DNA of 17,825 bases. Origin: CAVXFS01 sp049582805. GTDB taxonomy: Bacteria; Pseudomonadota; Gammaproteobacteria; Burkholderiales; Gallionellaceae. The stretch lies in contig JBAUUR010000128.1 of NCBI GenBank assembly GCA_049582805.1, forward strand, positions 1 through 17,825, given 5' to 3'. Every line of letters starts with the position of its first letter. Position 1 is the stretch's first letter. The position numbers and the translations under genes are program-made. This document shows, in pieces, positions 7,601 through 16,814 of the stretch. Under the pieces are notes generated by a model. The model was not told the origin of the DNA. It saw only the letters and a list, made by a program, of their open reading frames with translations, and ran no database searches.

Positions 7601-9824
7601 TATCGGTGCCGCCCGCAGGGTTGGATGTTACCGTGTAGCCGTCAATCGCAACGCCACCGTCGCTGACAGGTGCAGTGAATGTCACTGTGGCCTGTGCGTT
7701 GCCTGCTGTCGCTGCAACACTTGTCGGCGATCCCGGAGTTGTTGCTGCTACGATGATATTCTGTGTCACCTGGGTCGCAGCGCTGTAATTGGTATTGCCC
7801 GCCTGATTGGCGGCAATGGTGCAGGTACCAGGAGTAACGCCGGTAACTGTACTGCCGGTGACTGTACAAACTCCGGCTGTGGTACTGGTGAAGGTGACCG
7901 GGTTGCCCGAGGCCCCACCTGTAGCGCTCGCCGTGCCGGTTCCTCCAACGACCACGCCTGGCGCAGCTCCAAAGGCGATGGTCTGATTGCCCATACCGAT
8001 GCTGATATTCTGTGTCACTTGCGCAGCGGCGTTGAAACCAGTATTGCCCGCCTGATTGGCGGCAATGGTGCAGGTACCAGGAGTAACGCCTGTAACTGTG
8101 CTGCCGGTGACTGTACAAACTCCGGTTGTGGTACTGCTGAAGGTGACCGGGTTGCCCGAGGCCCCACCTGTAGCGCTCACCGTGCCGGTGCCTCCAACGA
8201 CCACGCCTGGCGCAGCTCCAAAGGTTATGGTCTGATCGGCGGCCGGCGTCACTGAATTAGATGGTAAGGATTCAATACTGTCGCCTATTGCATTGGTCGC
8301 ATGGACAGTGAAGGTATATGCCGTGCCATTGGTCAGGCCGGGGACGGTAATGGATGTGCATGGCGCGCTGCAATCCCCTGTTACGCTGCCTGGCGAGGAA
8401 GTCGCCGTGTAACTGTCTATCGCAGCACCTCCATTGTTGGCCGGTGCCGTGAAGCTCACTGTGGCCTGGGCGTTGCCAGCGGTAGCTATATCCATGGTCG
8501 GTGCATCGGGAACTGTGGCAACTGCTTGGCAAGCCAGCCAGTCGGTTCCCGTTGCAGTAACCCAGGCAGCGTCAATCGTCGGACTTCCGCTGGTAACCAA
8601 ATAGTTGTTGCATAAGTTGCTTCCACCGCCTAACAGTGAGGTTGGCGCAGCGGGTACTGCCCCGCTTAACTGGTTGTTGTTGACATCAAAATTTTGCAGT
8701 GTCGTCAGCCCGCTTAGCGGGGGGATTGATCCAGTCAACTGGTTATCGCCGACATTAAAATATTGCAAATTGGTTAGCCCGCTGGGCGAGGGGATCGCAC
8801 CCGTCAACTGGTTAATGCTGACATCAAACCACTGCAACGTAGTCAGCCCGCTGAGCGCGGGGACTGATCCCGTCAACTGGTTATTCCCGACATTAAAATT
8901 CTGCAAATTGGTTAGTCCGCTGAGCGAGGGGATTGGGCCCGTCAACTGGTTAGATTGGACGTAAAAAAGCTGCAATGCCGTTAGCCCGCTGAGCGGGGGG
9001 ATTGATCCCGTCAACTGGTTATTGCCGACATTAAAATTTTGCAAATTGGTCAGTCCGCTGAGCGAGGGGATTGGGCCCGTCAACTGGTTATCGTCGACAT
9101 AAAACAAAAGCAAAGCCGTTAGCCCGCTGGGCGAGGGGATTGTGCCCGTCAGCTGGTTATTGCCGACGATAAAAGTCTGCAAATTGCTTAGCCCGCTGAG
9201 CGAGGGGATTTGGTCCGTCAACTGGTTATTGCTTGCATTAAAAACCGCCAATTCAGTCAGCCCGCTAAGCGAGGGGATTGGGCCCGTCAACTGGTTATAG
9301 CCGATATTAAAAGTTTGCAAACTGGTTAGCCCGCTGAGCGAAGGGATTGGACCCGTCAACTGGTTGACGGAGGCGTCAAAATAATCCAAAGCCGTCAGCT
9401 CACTGAGCGAGGGGATTGATCCTGTCAACTGGTTACCGGCGACTGCAAAAAGTTGCAATGCCGTCAGCTCGCTGAGCGACGGCAAGGCACCTACAAGGTT
9501 ATTGCCATCCAAAGCGATACTGATAACGTGGCTCCCCGTGCCATCGCAAGTGACGCCGTACCAAGTACATTCCGTCCCCACGCCACTATTCCAGTTGGTG
9601 TTAGAGGTCCAGGAAGCTCCATTGGTCGAGGTATAAAGATCAGTCAGTACCATTCGTTCGGAAGCGGGTATGTCTGCCTGCGCTGTTGACGCCCACCCCA
9701 GGAAGAGCAACATCAGCAATAGACTATGACCCGGTTTTACCCTTGACGCAGACGTGATGCAAAGCGCCCCAATACCATGCAACTTTTTGAGAGCAACCAT
9801 CAGGAAGCCAAATTGTTTTATCAC
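4629..9824 (-). CDS. Giant secreted mosaic protein: LRR, FN3, Ig-like, CARDB, RCC1
   Basis: About 1731 residues from GTG at 9824, chosen because GGGG lies six bases upstream. A TTG at 9851 or ATG at 9800 are alternatives. Residues 1-50 are a long signal peptide ending AQA, so the protein is exported. Domains in order: plant-type LRR cap (about 55-100, with TECTWYGVTCDG); 13 leucine-rich repeats of 23 residues (102-397) on LQ-x-F-x-V-x-x-NQLTG-x-IPSLSGLT; a cysteine-containing cap; FN3 (438-527); two near-identical Ig-like modules (about 530-697) starting QTI-x-FGAAPGVVVGGTGT; two FN3 (about 698-880); three CARDB modules (883-1263). A fourth CARDB starts at about 1266 (VDLIPTAVG) and is interrupted by seven RCC1 repeats (1276-1624), resuming at MAAGGSLEISDTVKNQG to the end. 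No LPxTG, autotransporter or type 9 sorting end is seen, so the final location (periplasm or outside) is open. These modules typically bind proteins or carbohydrates; adhesion is an inference. No export partner gene is adjacent. Confidence 0.9.
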   Translation of the reverse strand: MIKQFGFLMVALKKLHGIGALCITSASRVKPGHSLLLMLLFLGWASTAQADIPASERMVLTDLYTSTNGASWTSNTNWNSGVGTECTWYGVTCDGTGSHVISIALDGNNLVGALPSLSELTALQLFAVAGNQLTGSIPSLSELTALDYFDASVNQLTGPIPSLSGLTSLQTFNIGYNQLTGPIPSLSGLTELAVFNASNNQLTDQIPSLSGLSNLQTFIVGNNQLTGTIPSPSGLTALLLFYVDDNQLTGPIPSLSGLTNLQNFNVGNNQLTGSIPPLSGLTALQLFYVQSNQLTGPIPSLSGLTNLQNFNVGNNQLTGSVPALSGLTTLQWFDVSINQLTGAIPSPSGLTNLQYFNVGDNQLTGSIPPLSGLTTLQNFDVNNNQLSGAVPAAPTSLLGGGSNLCNNYLVTSGSPTIDAAWVTATGTDWLACQAVATVPDAPTMDIATAGNAQATVSFTAPANNGGAAIDSYTATSSPGSVTGDCSAPCTSITVPGLTNGTAYTFTVHATNAIGDSIESLPSNSVTPAADQTITFGAAPGVVVGGTGTVSATGGASGNPVTFSSTTTGVCTVTGSTVTGVTPGTCTIAANQAGNTGFNAAAQVTQNISIGMGNQTIAFGAAPGVVVGGTGTASATGGASGNPVTFTSTTAGVCTVTGSTVTGVTPGTCTIAANQAGNTNYSAATQVTQNIIVAATTPGSPTSVAATAGNAQATVTFTAPVSDGGVAIDGYTVTSNPAGGTDSNAGSTGLSHVITGLTNGMAYTFSVTAHNSAGASLPSAASNGVTPATVPSVPIIGTATAGNAEATVNFTAPANNGGAPIDGYTVTSIPAGGTDGNAGTTGLSHNITGLTNGTAYTFTVTAHNSAGNSVPSAASNSVTPLAPGVDLVPTAVSSTATTVVTGTTLAITGTVQNQGTSNMTATSIVVKYYLSTDATITSTDKLLGSRTIAKAALTSGASSTATTTFTVAATVLPTGALSGTYYIGEIVDATNKQVESNKTNNTLASRGTITVLRAGVDLVPTALSTTTTSIIGGNTIAVSDTVANQGPSNMTAASIVVKYYLSKDTTITATDTLLGSRTIAAASLTAGASNSATTTFTVPSTLASGNYYLGEIVNATNTQVETNKTNNTRASSGPIAVIRPGVDLVPTAIGTSAASVLTGAGLTITDTVANQGPSNMTAASIVVKYYLSKDTAITATDTLLGSRTILASALTAGASSTASTTFTVPAAMAGGTYYIGEIVNATNTQVETNKTNNTRASSGPITVIKANVDLIPTAVGMVFKQIAAGNSHTVALMGDGTLWAWGNNANGQLGDGSTTQHKNPEQIGSDTNWSAIATGASHTVALKTDGTLWAWGSDASGQLGDGTTTQQNSPEQIGTDTNWAAIAAGSAHTVALKTDGTLWTWGSNASGQLGDGNTTDNPVPEQIGADTDWSAIAAGNAHTVALKMGGTLWAWGSDASGQLGDGTTTQQNSPEQIGTDTNWAAIVAGSAHTVALQSTGTLWTWGSNASGQLGNNTTTDSHAPIQIGTDTNWATIAAGTAHTEAIKSTGALWAWGSNANGRLGDNTTTNRLAPKQIAATGYADVAAGDAYSAALKVGGSPWAWGYNATGQLGDGTVTQRLVPVGSIPSMAAGGSLEISDTVKNQGTTVMTAPSITVKYYLSTDTTITATDTFLGQRIISTLGAGASDSATTLFTIPLTVPIGTYYIGEMVDTANAQLETNENNNTLAGGKVLVHH
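4953..5999 (-). repeat. Seven RCC1 repeat units (about 150 bp each) within the mosaic gene
   Basis: Seven tandem units encode AIAAGSAHTVALKTDGTLWAWG-type motifs followed by GQLGDGTTT and a P-x-QIGTDTNW linker. Seven is the canonical blade count for an RCC1 propeller. Units are also alike as DNA. The segments near 5356-5480 and 5656-5780, two units apart, are almost identical, pointing to recent duplication or gene conversion. Confidence 0.85.
6036..7178 (-). repeat. Three CARDB modules in tandem within the mosaic gene
   Basis: Three copies of about 125 codons each begin with GVDLVPTA and contain NQG-x-SNMTA-x-SIVVKYYLS, TDTLLGSRTI, YYIGEIV and NKTNNTRAS. The DNA is close enough that long runs are shared, for example around 6049-6130 and 6424-6500. 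CARDB modules are known as extracellular adhesion-type folds. Confidence 0.8.
7734..8237 (-). repeat. Direct duplication of a 252-bp Ig-like module
   Basis: Two consecutive units of 84 codons start at 8237 and 7985 (minus strand). They differ at only a few positions over most of their length, including synonymous sites. Both encode QTI-x-FGAAPGVVVGGTGT, then VTGVTPGTCTIAANQAGNT. The identity at silent positions indicates a recent tandem duplication or ongoing homogenisation. Confidence 0.8.
8634..9521 (-). repeat. Thirteen leucine-rich repeats with a 69-bp DNA period
   Basis: Each 23-codon unit encodes a variant of NLQ-x-F-x-VGNNQLTGSIPPLSGLT, the plant-specific type of LRR (L-x-G-x-IP). The first unit is shorter (20 codons) and the last diverges. 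Alternating units resemble each other more than neighbours do (NLQNFNVGNNQLTG recurs at every second unit in the middle), suggesting growth by two-unit (138-bp) steps. The high DNA similarity makes unit number likely to vary between strains. Confidence 0.85.
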
Positions 9825-10149
9825 GTCGTTCCCCGTATATGCAATGTTCAATATACAGTCTACGCTATTTGCCCTTGTGTTGAAATTGGACGAAGGTACA
9901 AGGACTGCTTTGAGGCGGTTTGTTCAGTAGCAGCTTGGCACCTAGGGGCCTTCGATCTATCGGGAAATACTAGTCCGTTTTCTATACATGGCGACATAAA
10001 TCTACTGCGCGAACTGGCATCTGAGTCGCGCGGTGCTCGGCATCCTCATATACTGGCATGTATACTCCGGTGCCTGCGCTGCGGGCTTCCCCAATGCCAG
10101 CCCGCTCGCCACGATTTCTGTCGCCATGTATAACTCTACTGGCCGATAA
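9825..10149. other. Intergenic region upstream of the mosaic gene
   Basis: About 325 bp between the start of the mosaic gene and the stop of the DUF2252 gene (both minus). It holds the palindromic repeat at 9983-10132. On the minus strand a TATATT lies about 30 bases before the GTG but without a recognisable -35, so I do not call a promoter. Confidence 0.45.
9983..10132. repeat. 150-bp palindromic repeat
   Basis: The ends are inverted copies: 9983-10020 begins TATACATGGCGACA and ends CTGGCAT, and 10094-10132 is its imperfect complement. An inner pair (GGCATCCTCATATAC and GTATACTCCGGTGCC) continues the symmetry toward a centre near 10057. The whole segment could fold as one long imperfect hairpin. 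It lies just beyond the DUF2252 stop and may act as its terminator or be a dispersed mobile repeat. The sequence differs from the other palindromes in this window. No clear target duplication is seen. Confidence 0.6.
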
Positions 10150-11394
10150 TCAATGCCTGGGCTCTGCCGACTGTGCGGTGCTCATTGCCTGTGTGAAGAC
10201 TTTCCACTGCTGTTGGGTCGTTAGCGTCATTTCCGTCGCAACATCCAGCATTTCTTTCACCCAGCCGTCATGTTGCGCGAATGCAATCAGCTCATCGGCG
10301 GTGGCCGCTCCGGATCGCCCGGAAGCACGAAGCTGATCCCATGCCGCGATGCGACCCATGGTGGCCACGACGTCGGTGAGCCGATCCAGTTTTCTGCCCC
10401 ATTCGCCGATGGCTACCCGATCCTCTGAGGGTTGGAGCCCCCTCAGAATGCAGGAGAGCCCATCGAGATTCACCGAATGGAGAAAGGCGTGGTCTACGGC
10501 CTGCAGCCGATTCTGGACGGACACTACCCTGCTTGCCTCATCGGTCCAGTCCGGTTGCTTGATGCCAAGGCGGGCGAGATGTGGCGCCAACGCAGACGGC
10601 CTGGCTTCCTTGATGTCGAGCAGGTAATTACCATCGGGCGAACCCTTGCCCTCTATCAGCACTACGTATCGCTGCACACCAAGGCTGCCGGTTCCTGCGA
10701 TGCGGCGACCAATGTCGAGCACTTCAAAGAATTTCGGGTTAGGCTGCCTGGAAGCAAAATCATCCATGAATTCGGTGACCACCTTTTTCTGGGCATCAGA
10801 GGCTGGCAACGCCTTCACACCGTCAATTATCAGGCTGCGGCGGCGGCCCTTTCGGATCGTGCGCCTGTCGAGGAAGTCGGCGCGGTTGCGTTTCTGCAAA
10901 GCGGTTAATAAATCATTCACGAGACCGCCGGAGGTTTCCCGCTCAACCCAGAGGGGCTTGCCGTTGATGAGAGCACTGCGGTAGCCATCCAGGCAGCTTC
11001 GGCTGACGGCCAGGGCTTCGGCGTGTGTTGCGTTGAGGGCGTCAGCACCGCACTGGATGCTGGTCAGCAGGCGAATCATGTCCCAGGTGACGGGTGCAAG
11101 GGCGGCCTCGTCATAGTCGTTGATGTCAAAATAGACCAGCCGGTTGTCGCCCTTGTAGCTGCCGAAGTTCTCGAAATGCAGGTCGCCGCAGCACCAGCCC
11201 AGAGGCGCATCGTGGAACAGCGGTGAATCCGGCAGAGCGCCGTAAAACAGATGACAGGCTCCACGCAGGAAGATGAACGGACTCTGCGCCATCTTGGCAT
11301 ACTTCATGGCCAGAAGTTCCTGATCGCGGCCAGCGTTATTGCTGAATATCGCGTCGATGATGTTGGAGGGTGGCTGAGAAGATGGATTGCTCAT
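10150..11394 (-). CDS. DUF2252 family protein (kinase-fold-like)
   Basis: Encodes 414 residues, full length for the family. Conserved motifs are FLRGA (42-46), CGDLHFENFG (69-78), VYFDINDYDEA (87-97) and, near 260, LLDIKEARPS. The GD-x-H-x-x-N and FD-x-ND pattern resembles the catalytic loop and metal-binding motifs of aminoglycoside-phosphotransferase-like kinases, in a permuted order. The family is annotated as uncharacterised, and phosphotransfer activity is an inference. No signal peptide, so predicted cytoplasmic. The ATG at 11394 gives the usual N-terminus, although no strong ribosome-binding site precedes it. It is a single gene with over 300 bp on each side. Confidence 0.88.
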   Translation of the reverse strand: MSNPSSQPPSNIIDAIFSNNAGRDQELLAMKYAKMAQSPFIFLRGACHLFYGALPDSPLFHDAPLGWCCGDLHFENFGSYKGDNRLVYFDINDYDEAALAPVTWDMIRLLTSIQCGADALNATHAEALAVSRSCLDGYRSALINGKPLWVERETSGGLVNDLLTALQKRNRADFLDRRTIRKGRRRSLIIDGVKALPASDAQKKVVTEFMDDFASRQPNPKFFEVLDIGRRIAGTGSLGVQRYVVLIEGKGSPDGNYLLDIKEARPSALAPHLARLGIKQPDWTDEASRVVSVQNRLQAVDHAFLHSVNLDGLSCILRGLQPSEDRVAIGEWGRKLDRLTDVVATMGRIAAWDQLRASGRSGAATADELIAFAQHDGWVKEMLDVATEMTLTTQQQWKVFTQAMSTAQSAEPRH

Positions 11395-11710
11395 TGGCGG
11401 CGGGCTGATCTGTAAACGGAAGGAGTGAGCCTGGCCAGTCTAACAGAAGCTACGCTGGAACTACTGCCGCCGGAAACGTCAGTCCATATTCCAGATTGCG
11501 GCCCCTGCCTGTTTACCAGGGTAACAGACAATTTTGCAAATTATACCGCCTTGTGTGGCACTCCATATCCACGACGTTCAAGCGCGGCGCCCGTTGCCAG
11601 CCATCGCCGCAGTTAGGAGAATAAAATAGCACGGAATTCGAATGGGCGTAACCGGGAAAGCAAATCGGTGTTCAGGATTCGCACAGGACTCCCTGCCACG
11701 CAATCAAGTA
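11395..11710. other. Intergenic region between DUF2252 and TPR genes
   Basis: No gene or RNA is recognisable. On the minus strand an exact TATAAT occurs at 11540-11545, about 145 bases before the DUF2252 start, but the bases 16-18 upstream do not resemble TTGACA. It is therefore only a weak promoter candidate. Confidence 0.4.
11540..11545 (-). promoter_or_regulatory. Possible -10 box for the DUF2252 gene
   Basis: Exact TATAAT on the minus strand upstream of the DUF2252 gene. There is no matching -35 element and no extended -10 TG, so the call rests on one hexamer and on position. Confidence 0.25.
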
Positions 11711-12553
11711 CTAGCCCCAATCGCCCCCGCCAAGGTCTGAACTGTTGTCGGAGACGCTTGAATTGTCATCCCATGAGGAGTTATCGGCTATACCGAAATC
11801 TGAGCCTCCCATGTCATTAGAGGAATTCCCCCATGAGTCCGCAACAGGAGCCACATTACCAACTTCGCTACGACCTCCATCCATGAAGTGATGGGCCAGC
11901 GCTTCTCCTGCCACCATACCGGCGCCAACCGCAGCGCCCGTAGCAAGCCCCCCCATAATCCCGCTGCCTATCCCGCCACCGCCAGGCACCATCGGCGCCA
12001 TTCCGCCACCATAGGGTTGCATGGGCATGGCAGATGCCGAAGTATTTTGCATGCCCGGTTGGTAGTTACCTGGAAAAGTGGCAGGATTACGCGAATTCAT
12101 TGCACGCATAACGAAAACTATAATCGCAATTGCGCCAACCCCCAGCAAAAGCATCCCCACCGGGAAACTGCTATTCGACTCAGCTTGATAACTGCGGGAA
12201 GGGGACTGGCTAACCCGATGGGTAGCCGCAATTCGATTTTTTAAATCCTGCACAGCCTGCGGATTGGCAAATGATAAATCAGGTTTCAAGCGCTCAGCGT
12301 TTTTCAGTTCCTCCTCGGCGTTGCCCATTTGACCTTGCTTCGCCAATAATTCTGCTTCCACAAAATGTGCCCTGGCACTGTTTGGATGCTCCTTAAGAAC
12401 TTTATCCATCATCCTTTGCGCATCATCCAACCTGCCCGCATGAGCTGCTTGATAGACTTGATCCAGGGTTGGAGAACTATCTGCAAGTGCAACTCCATTC
12501 GTGAGAAACACCGCCGACAGCAACACAAAACCGTAAGTTACATTTTTTAACAT
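11711..12553 (-). CDS. Exported TPR protein with one membrane span and Gly/Ser-rich tail
   Basis: Encodes 280 residues from ATG 12553, with GGAG eight bases upstream. Residues 1-24 are a signal peptide (cleavage near VALA). Residues 29-95 form about two tetratricopeptide repeats (VYQAAHAGRLDDAQRMMDK and AHFVEAELLAKQGQMGNAE), expected to bind partner proteins in the periplasm. Residues 131-149 are a membrane span followed by basic MRAMNSR. Then come a Met/Pro/Gly-rich segment, a second weakly hydrophobic GIMGGLATGAAVGAGMVAGEALAHHFMDGG block, and an acidic Ser/Asn/Asp tail ending GGGDWG. I recall this combination from betaproteobacterial proteins of unknown function. A strong hairpin lies in its leader. 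Single gene; role unknown. Confidence 0.82.
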   Translation of the reverse strand: MLKNVTYGFVLLSAVFLTNGVALADSSPTLDQVYQAAHAGRLDDAQRMMDKVLKEHPNSARAHFVEAELLAKQGQMGNAEEELKNAERLKPDLSFANPQAVQDLKNRIAATHRVSQSPSRSYQAESNSSFPVGMLLLGVGAIAIIVFVMRAMNSRNPATFPGNYQPGMQNTSASAMPMQPYGGGMAPMVPGGGGIGSGIMGGLATGAAVGAGMVAGEALAHHFMDGGRSEVGNVAPVADSWGNSSNDMGGSDFGIADNSSWDDNSSVSDNSSDLGGGDWG

Positions 12554-12568
12554 TTAAATTCTCCGTTA

Positions 12569-12613
12569 AACTCTTGCCCAACATATGGCCTCGCTGGCCA
12601 TATAGCAAGAGTT
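12569..12613 (-). promoter_or_regulatory. Hairpin in the leader of the TPR gene
   Basis: Outer arms AACTCTTGC (12569-12577) and GCAAGAGTT (12605-12613) are exact complements, as are inner arms ATATGGCC (12583-12590) and GGCCATAT (12596-12603) around a TCGCT loop. A 5-base bulge faces a single base. On the minus strand it ends five bases before the GGAG ribosome-binding site (12561-12564). If transcribed it would be a 17-bp stem-loop that could affect translation or mRNA stability. It could instead be a protein-binding site. No known riboswitch class is recognised. Confidence 0.6.
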
Positions 12614-12822
12614 AGGTTGCAATTCTTGTACTTCTGCTAAACGCATACGTCCAGATTTCTTGCTTATGAACACTTTGCCTGCCGTTGGGCGCCATAAACA
12701 CCATAAAGTTCAACGTGCAATGTCCGGCCAACACAGAAATTCAAGCGATTTTCCGATAGCAGCGAAAATAATTCGACTGTCTACCAGTAATGCAAAACCA
12801 GGTTGGATCCTTGACCACGAAT

Positions 12823-13392
12823 TTACAATGGATTCCAGGTCTTGTTTGGCGTGTAATTCATGTAGCCCACGCTAGCTCCGGCGCGTAAACCCACCCCAAG
12901 CCGGATGGGTGCCAGAATAACACGGCCACGCTGCTGATAATTGATGCCCGCGCCCCCTACGTAATACCAGCTGCCATCGATGCCCGGAAATCGTTGAAAA
13001 ATCTTGCCTGCCGAAGGCAAGTGATAGACGAGGATGAACACCTTGGAAGCGTTTGCCCCCAGGTCGAAACCCACTGAAGGGCCGGCCCAGTAGACCTTCC
13101 GGCCACCTCCGGATTTGAGTGTCAGTGTCCCGTCCCCATAACGCAGTCCTACGCCGATGGCGCCACTGGCCTCTTCCCCTTTGATGTAGCCGTCAGCTTT
13201 TCCCTGTTCCTTGAAGGCCTTTTCGATGAGTTTGGCAAGCCCTTCGGTGGAACTCCCAAAAAATTCTGAGGCATCTTTGAGGATGGAATCCTGATCGTAG
13301 CTGCCCTCATCTTTGGCGAGGGCAGGCAATGCCAGAGCAAAGCCGAATAGGGCGACCAGGACAGACCTGATCAGTGGTTGGCAGCGTTTCAT
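12823..13392 (-). CDS. DUF1134 (EipA-like) exported protein
   Basis: Encodes 189 residues. Residues 1-26 are a Sec signal peptide ending ALPALA, placing the mature protein in the periplasm. The mature part matches DUF1134: a helical ASEFFGSSTEGLAKLIEKAFKEQG segment, then GYIKGEEASGAIGVGLRYGDGTL, KVYWAGPSVGFDLGANASKVF and the C-terminal GGAGINYQQRGRVILAPIRLGVGLRAG beta-rich block. In Brucella a DUF1134 protein, EipA, is needed for cell-envelope integrity (family knowledge), so an envelope role is reasonable here but inferred. The length is normal. The ATG at 13392 lacks a strong ribosome-binding site, but the signal peptide fits it exactly. It is divergent from hsp20-lon, with about 300 bp between. 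Confidence 0.88.
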   Translation of the reverse strand: MKRCQPLIRSVLVALFGFALALPALAKDEGSYDQDSILKDASEFFGSSTEGLAKLIEKAFKEQGKADGYIKGEEASGAIGVGLRYGDGTLTLKSGGGRKVYWAGPSVGFDLGANASKVFILVYHLPSAGKIFQRFPGIDGSWYYVGGAGINYQQRGRVILAPIRLGVGLRAGASVGYMNYTPNKTWNPL

Positions 13393-13698
13393 GGTTTATT
13401 CAGTGGTATGTGCGGCATTGTCAACAGGACAGCTCGAAGTTTAGCTTAAACGGAAGAAACGGGGGAGAATGGCTGTATTACAGATTCAGCCTAAGTTATT
13501 GAGACGTTGAGCCGATGATGGCAGAGCGAGGGTTGGAATTGACCTATGAATGGAGTTCGTTCAGCCTCGCTTCGCATCGCGCGCGGGAGGGTCCTGAACT
13601 TGTGCTGCCGTCGCCTGCTCTGGAAGTTGGTAAAACCGTCCCCATATTGTCCCGCATGCAGAGCAAACTTTTCAACCCCATTCGCACGGAGGTAGTTC
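13393..13698. other. Divergent promoter region between DUF1134 and hsp20-lon
   Basis: About 306 bp holding the upstream signals of two divergent units. Toward the plus strand there is a sigma-32-like promoter (13620-13647). Toward the minus strand a perfect TTGACA lies about 30 bases before the DUF1134 ATG, but with no acceptable -10 at standard spacing. No gene is supported here. Confidence 0.5.
13620..13647 (+). promoter_or_regulatory. Sigma-32 (RpoH) heat-shock promoter candidate for hsp20-lon
   Basis: CTGGAA (13620-13625), 14 bases of spacer, then CCCCATAT (13640-13647). The sigma-32 consensus is CTTGAA, 13-15 bases, CCCCATnT, so only one base of the -35 differs. Transcription would start near 13655 and leave a leader of about 45 bases before hsp20. 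The match with a heat-shock gene directly downstream makes it credible. Confidence 0.6.
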
Positions 13699-14102
13699 AT
13701 GCCGTCACGTGACCCAATCGGCTGGATGTGGGCCGAAGCCTGCCAGATGCTGGACCAGGCCGAGCGCCTGCAGCGGCAGTTCTTCCGCCTCGACTTTCCG
13801 CGTGGCGCGCGCGTGGCGTGGGAGCCGCCGGTGGACGTGTTCGAGGACGAGCGCGAATTCGTCGTCGTCGTCGCGCTGCCCGGCGTGTCGCCCGGCAATG
13901 CCGAGGCGATAATTGACGGGCGCACGCTGCTGATCCGCGCCAGGCGCCGGGTGTCGCTGCAGGATCGCCACTGCTCGATCGAGCGGCTGGAGATCCCCTA
14001 CGGCTACTTTGAGCGGCGCCTTGTGCTGCCGCAGATGCGGCTTGAACTGGACTCGCAGCAATGGAGCGACGGCTGCCTGGTACTGACCCTAAGGAAGGTG
14101 AG

Positions 14103-14106
<4 letters not shown>
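13699..14106 (+). CDS. Small heat-shock protein Hsp20 (alpha-crystallin family)
   Basis: Encodes 135 residues. An ATP-independent chaperone that holds unfolding proteins. The start ATG at 13699 has GGAGG six bases upstream. The N-terminal 40 residues contain an aromatic and charged segment (WMWAEACQMLDQAERLQRQFFRLDF). The alpha-crystallin domain spans about 42-133, with PPVDVFEDEREFVVVVALPGV, the RARRRV strand, and DGCLVLTLRKV at its end. The protein stops right after this last strand, so the usual C-terminal I-x-I/V tail motif that links dimers into large oligomers is missing. Its stop overlaps the lon start by ATGA, so the two are translationally coupled. Third codon positions are strongly G/C, unlike the genes to the left. 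Confidence 0.92.
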
Positions 14107-16565
<2,459 letters not shown>

Positions 16566-16654
16566 ATATTCGAGTGCTAATTGGCCCCCCGACCTGGGCT
16601 CGAAGCTGGGACTTGCGAATTAACCTAAAAACCTCAGTTGTGTCCCCCTGAAAC

Positions 16655-16770
16655 CCTTCGACTCCGCGCTACGCGCTACGCTCAGGGCGAACGGATTGCT
16701 TACCAATTGGGTGACATTCCCCAAACCGTTCGTGCTGAGCGTAGCTGGCGTAGCCAGCGAAGTCGAAGCA
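16655..16770. repeat. Inverted repeat of the CTTCGACT...GAACGG type
   Basis: The left arm (16655-16694) runs CCTTCGACTCCGC, then GCTACGC, then GCTACGCTCAGGGCGAACGG. The right arm (16726-16770) is its imperfect inverse: CCGTTCG, GCTGAGCGTAGC, GGCGTAGCC, GCGAAGTCGAAG. Each arm also carries internal repeats (GCTACGC twice in the left). I recall this kind of sequence as a very common dispersed intergenic repeat in proteobacteria. It lies between lon and the IS21 remnant. Confidence 0.65.
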
Positions 16771-16814
16771 TCCAAACTGCAGGATTTAGGATTAACAGGC
16801 CGACTTTGCGAATT

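Noticed and set aside
8634..9521. Regularly spaced repeats that could suggest a CRISPR array
   Set aside because: The 69-bp units are continuous coding repeats translating to leucine-rich repeats, without unique spacers or cas genes.
13390..13425. Perfect TTGACA as a sigma-70 promoter for the DUF1134 gene
   Set aside because: No acceptable -10 lies 16-18 bases downstream, and the start codon is too close for a normal leader.
13515..13712. Small plus-strand frame before hsp20
   Set aside because: It overlaps the hsp20 start, has no ribosome-binding site and contains the predicted heat-shock promoter.
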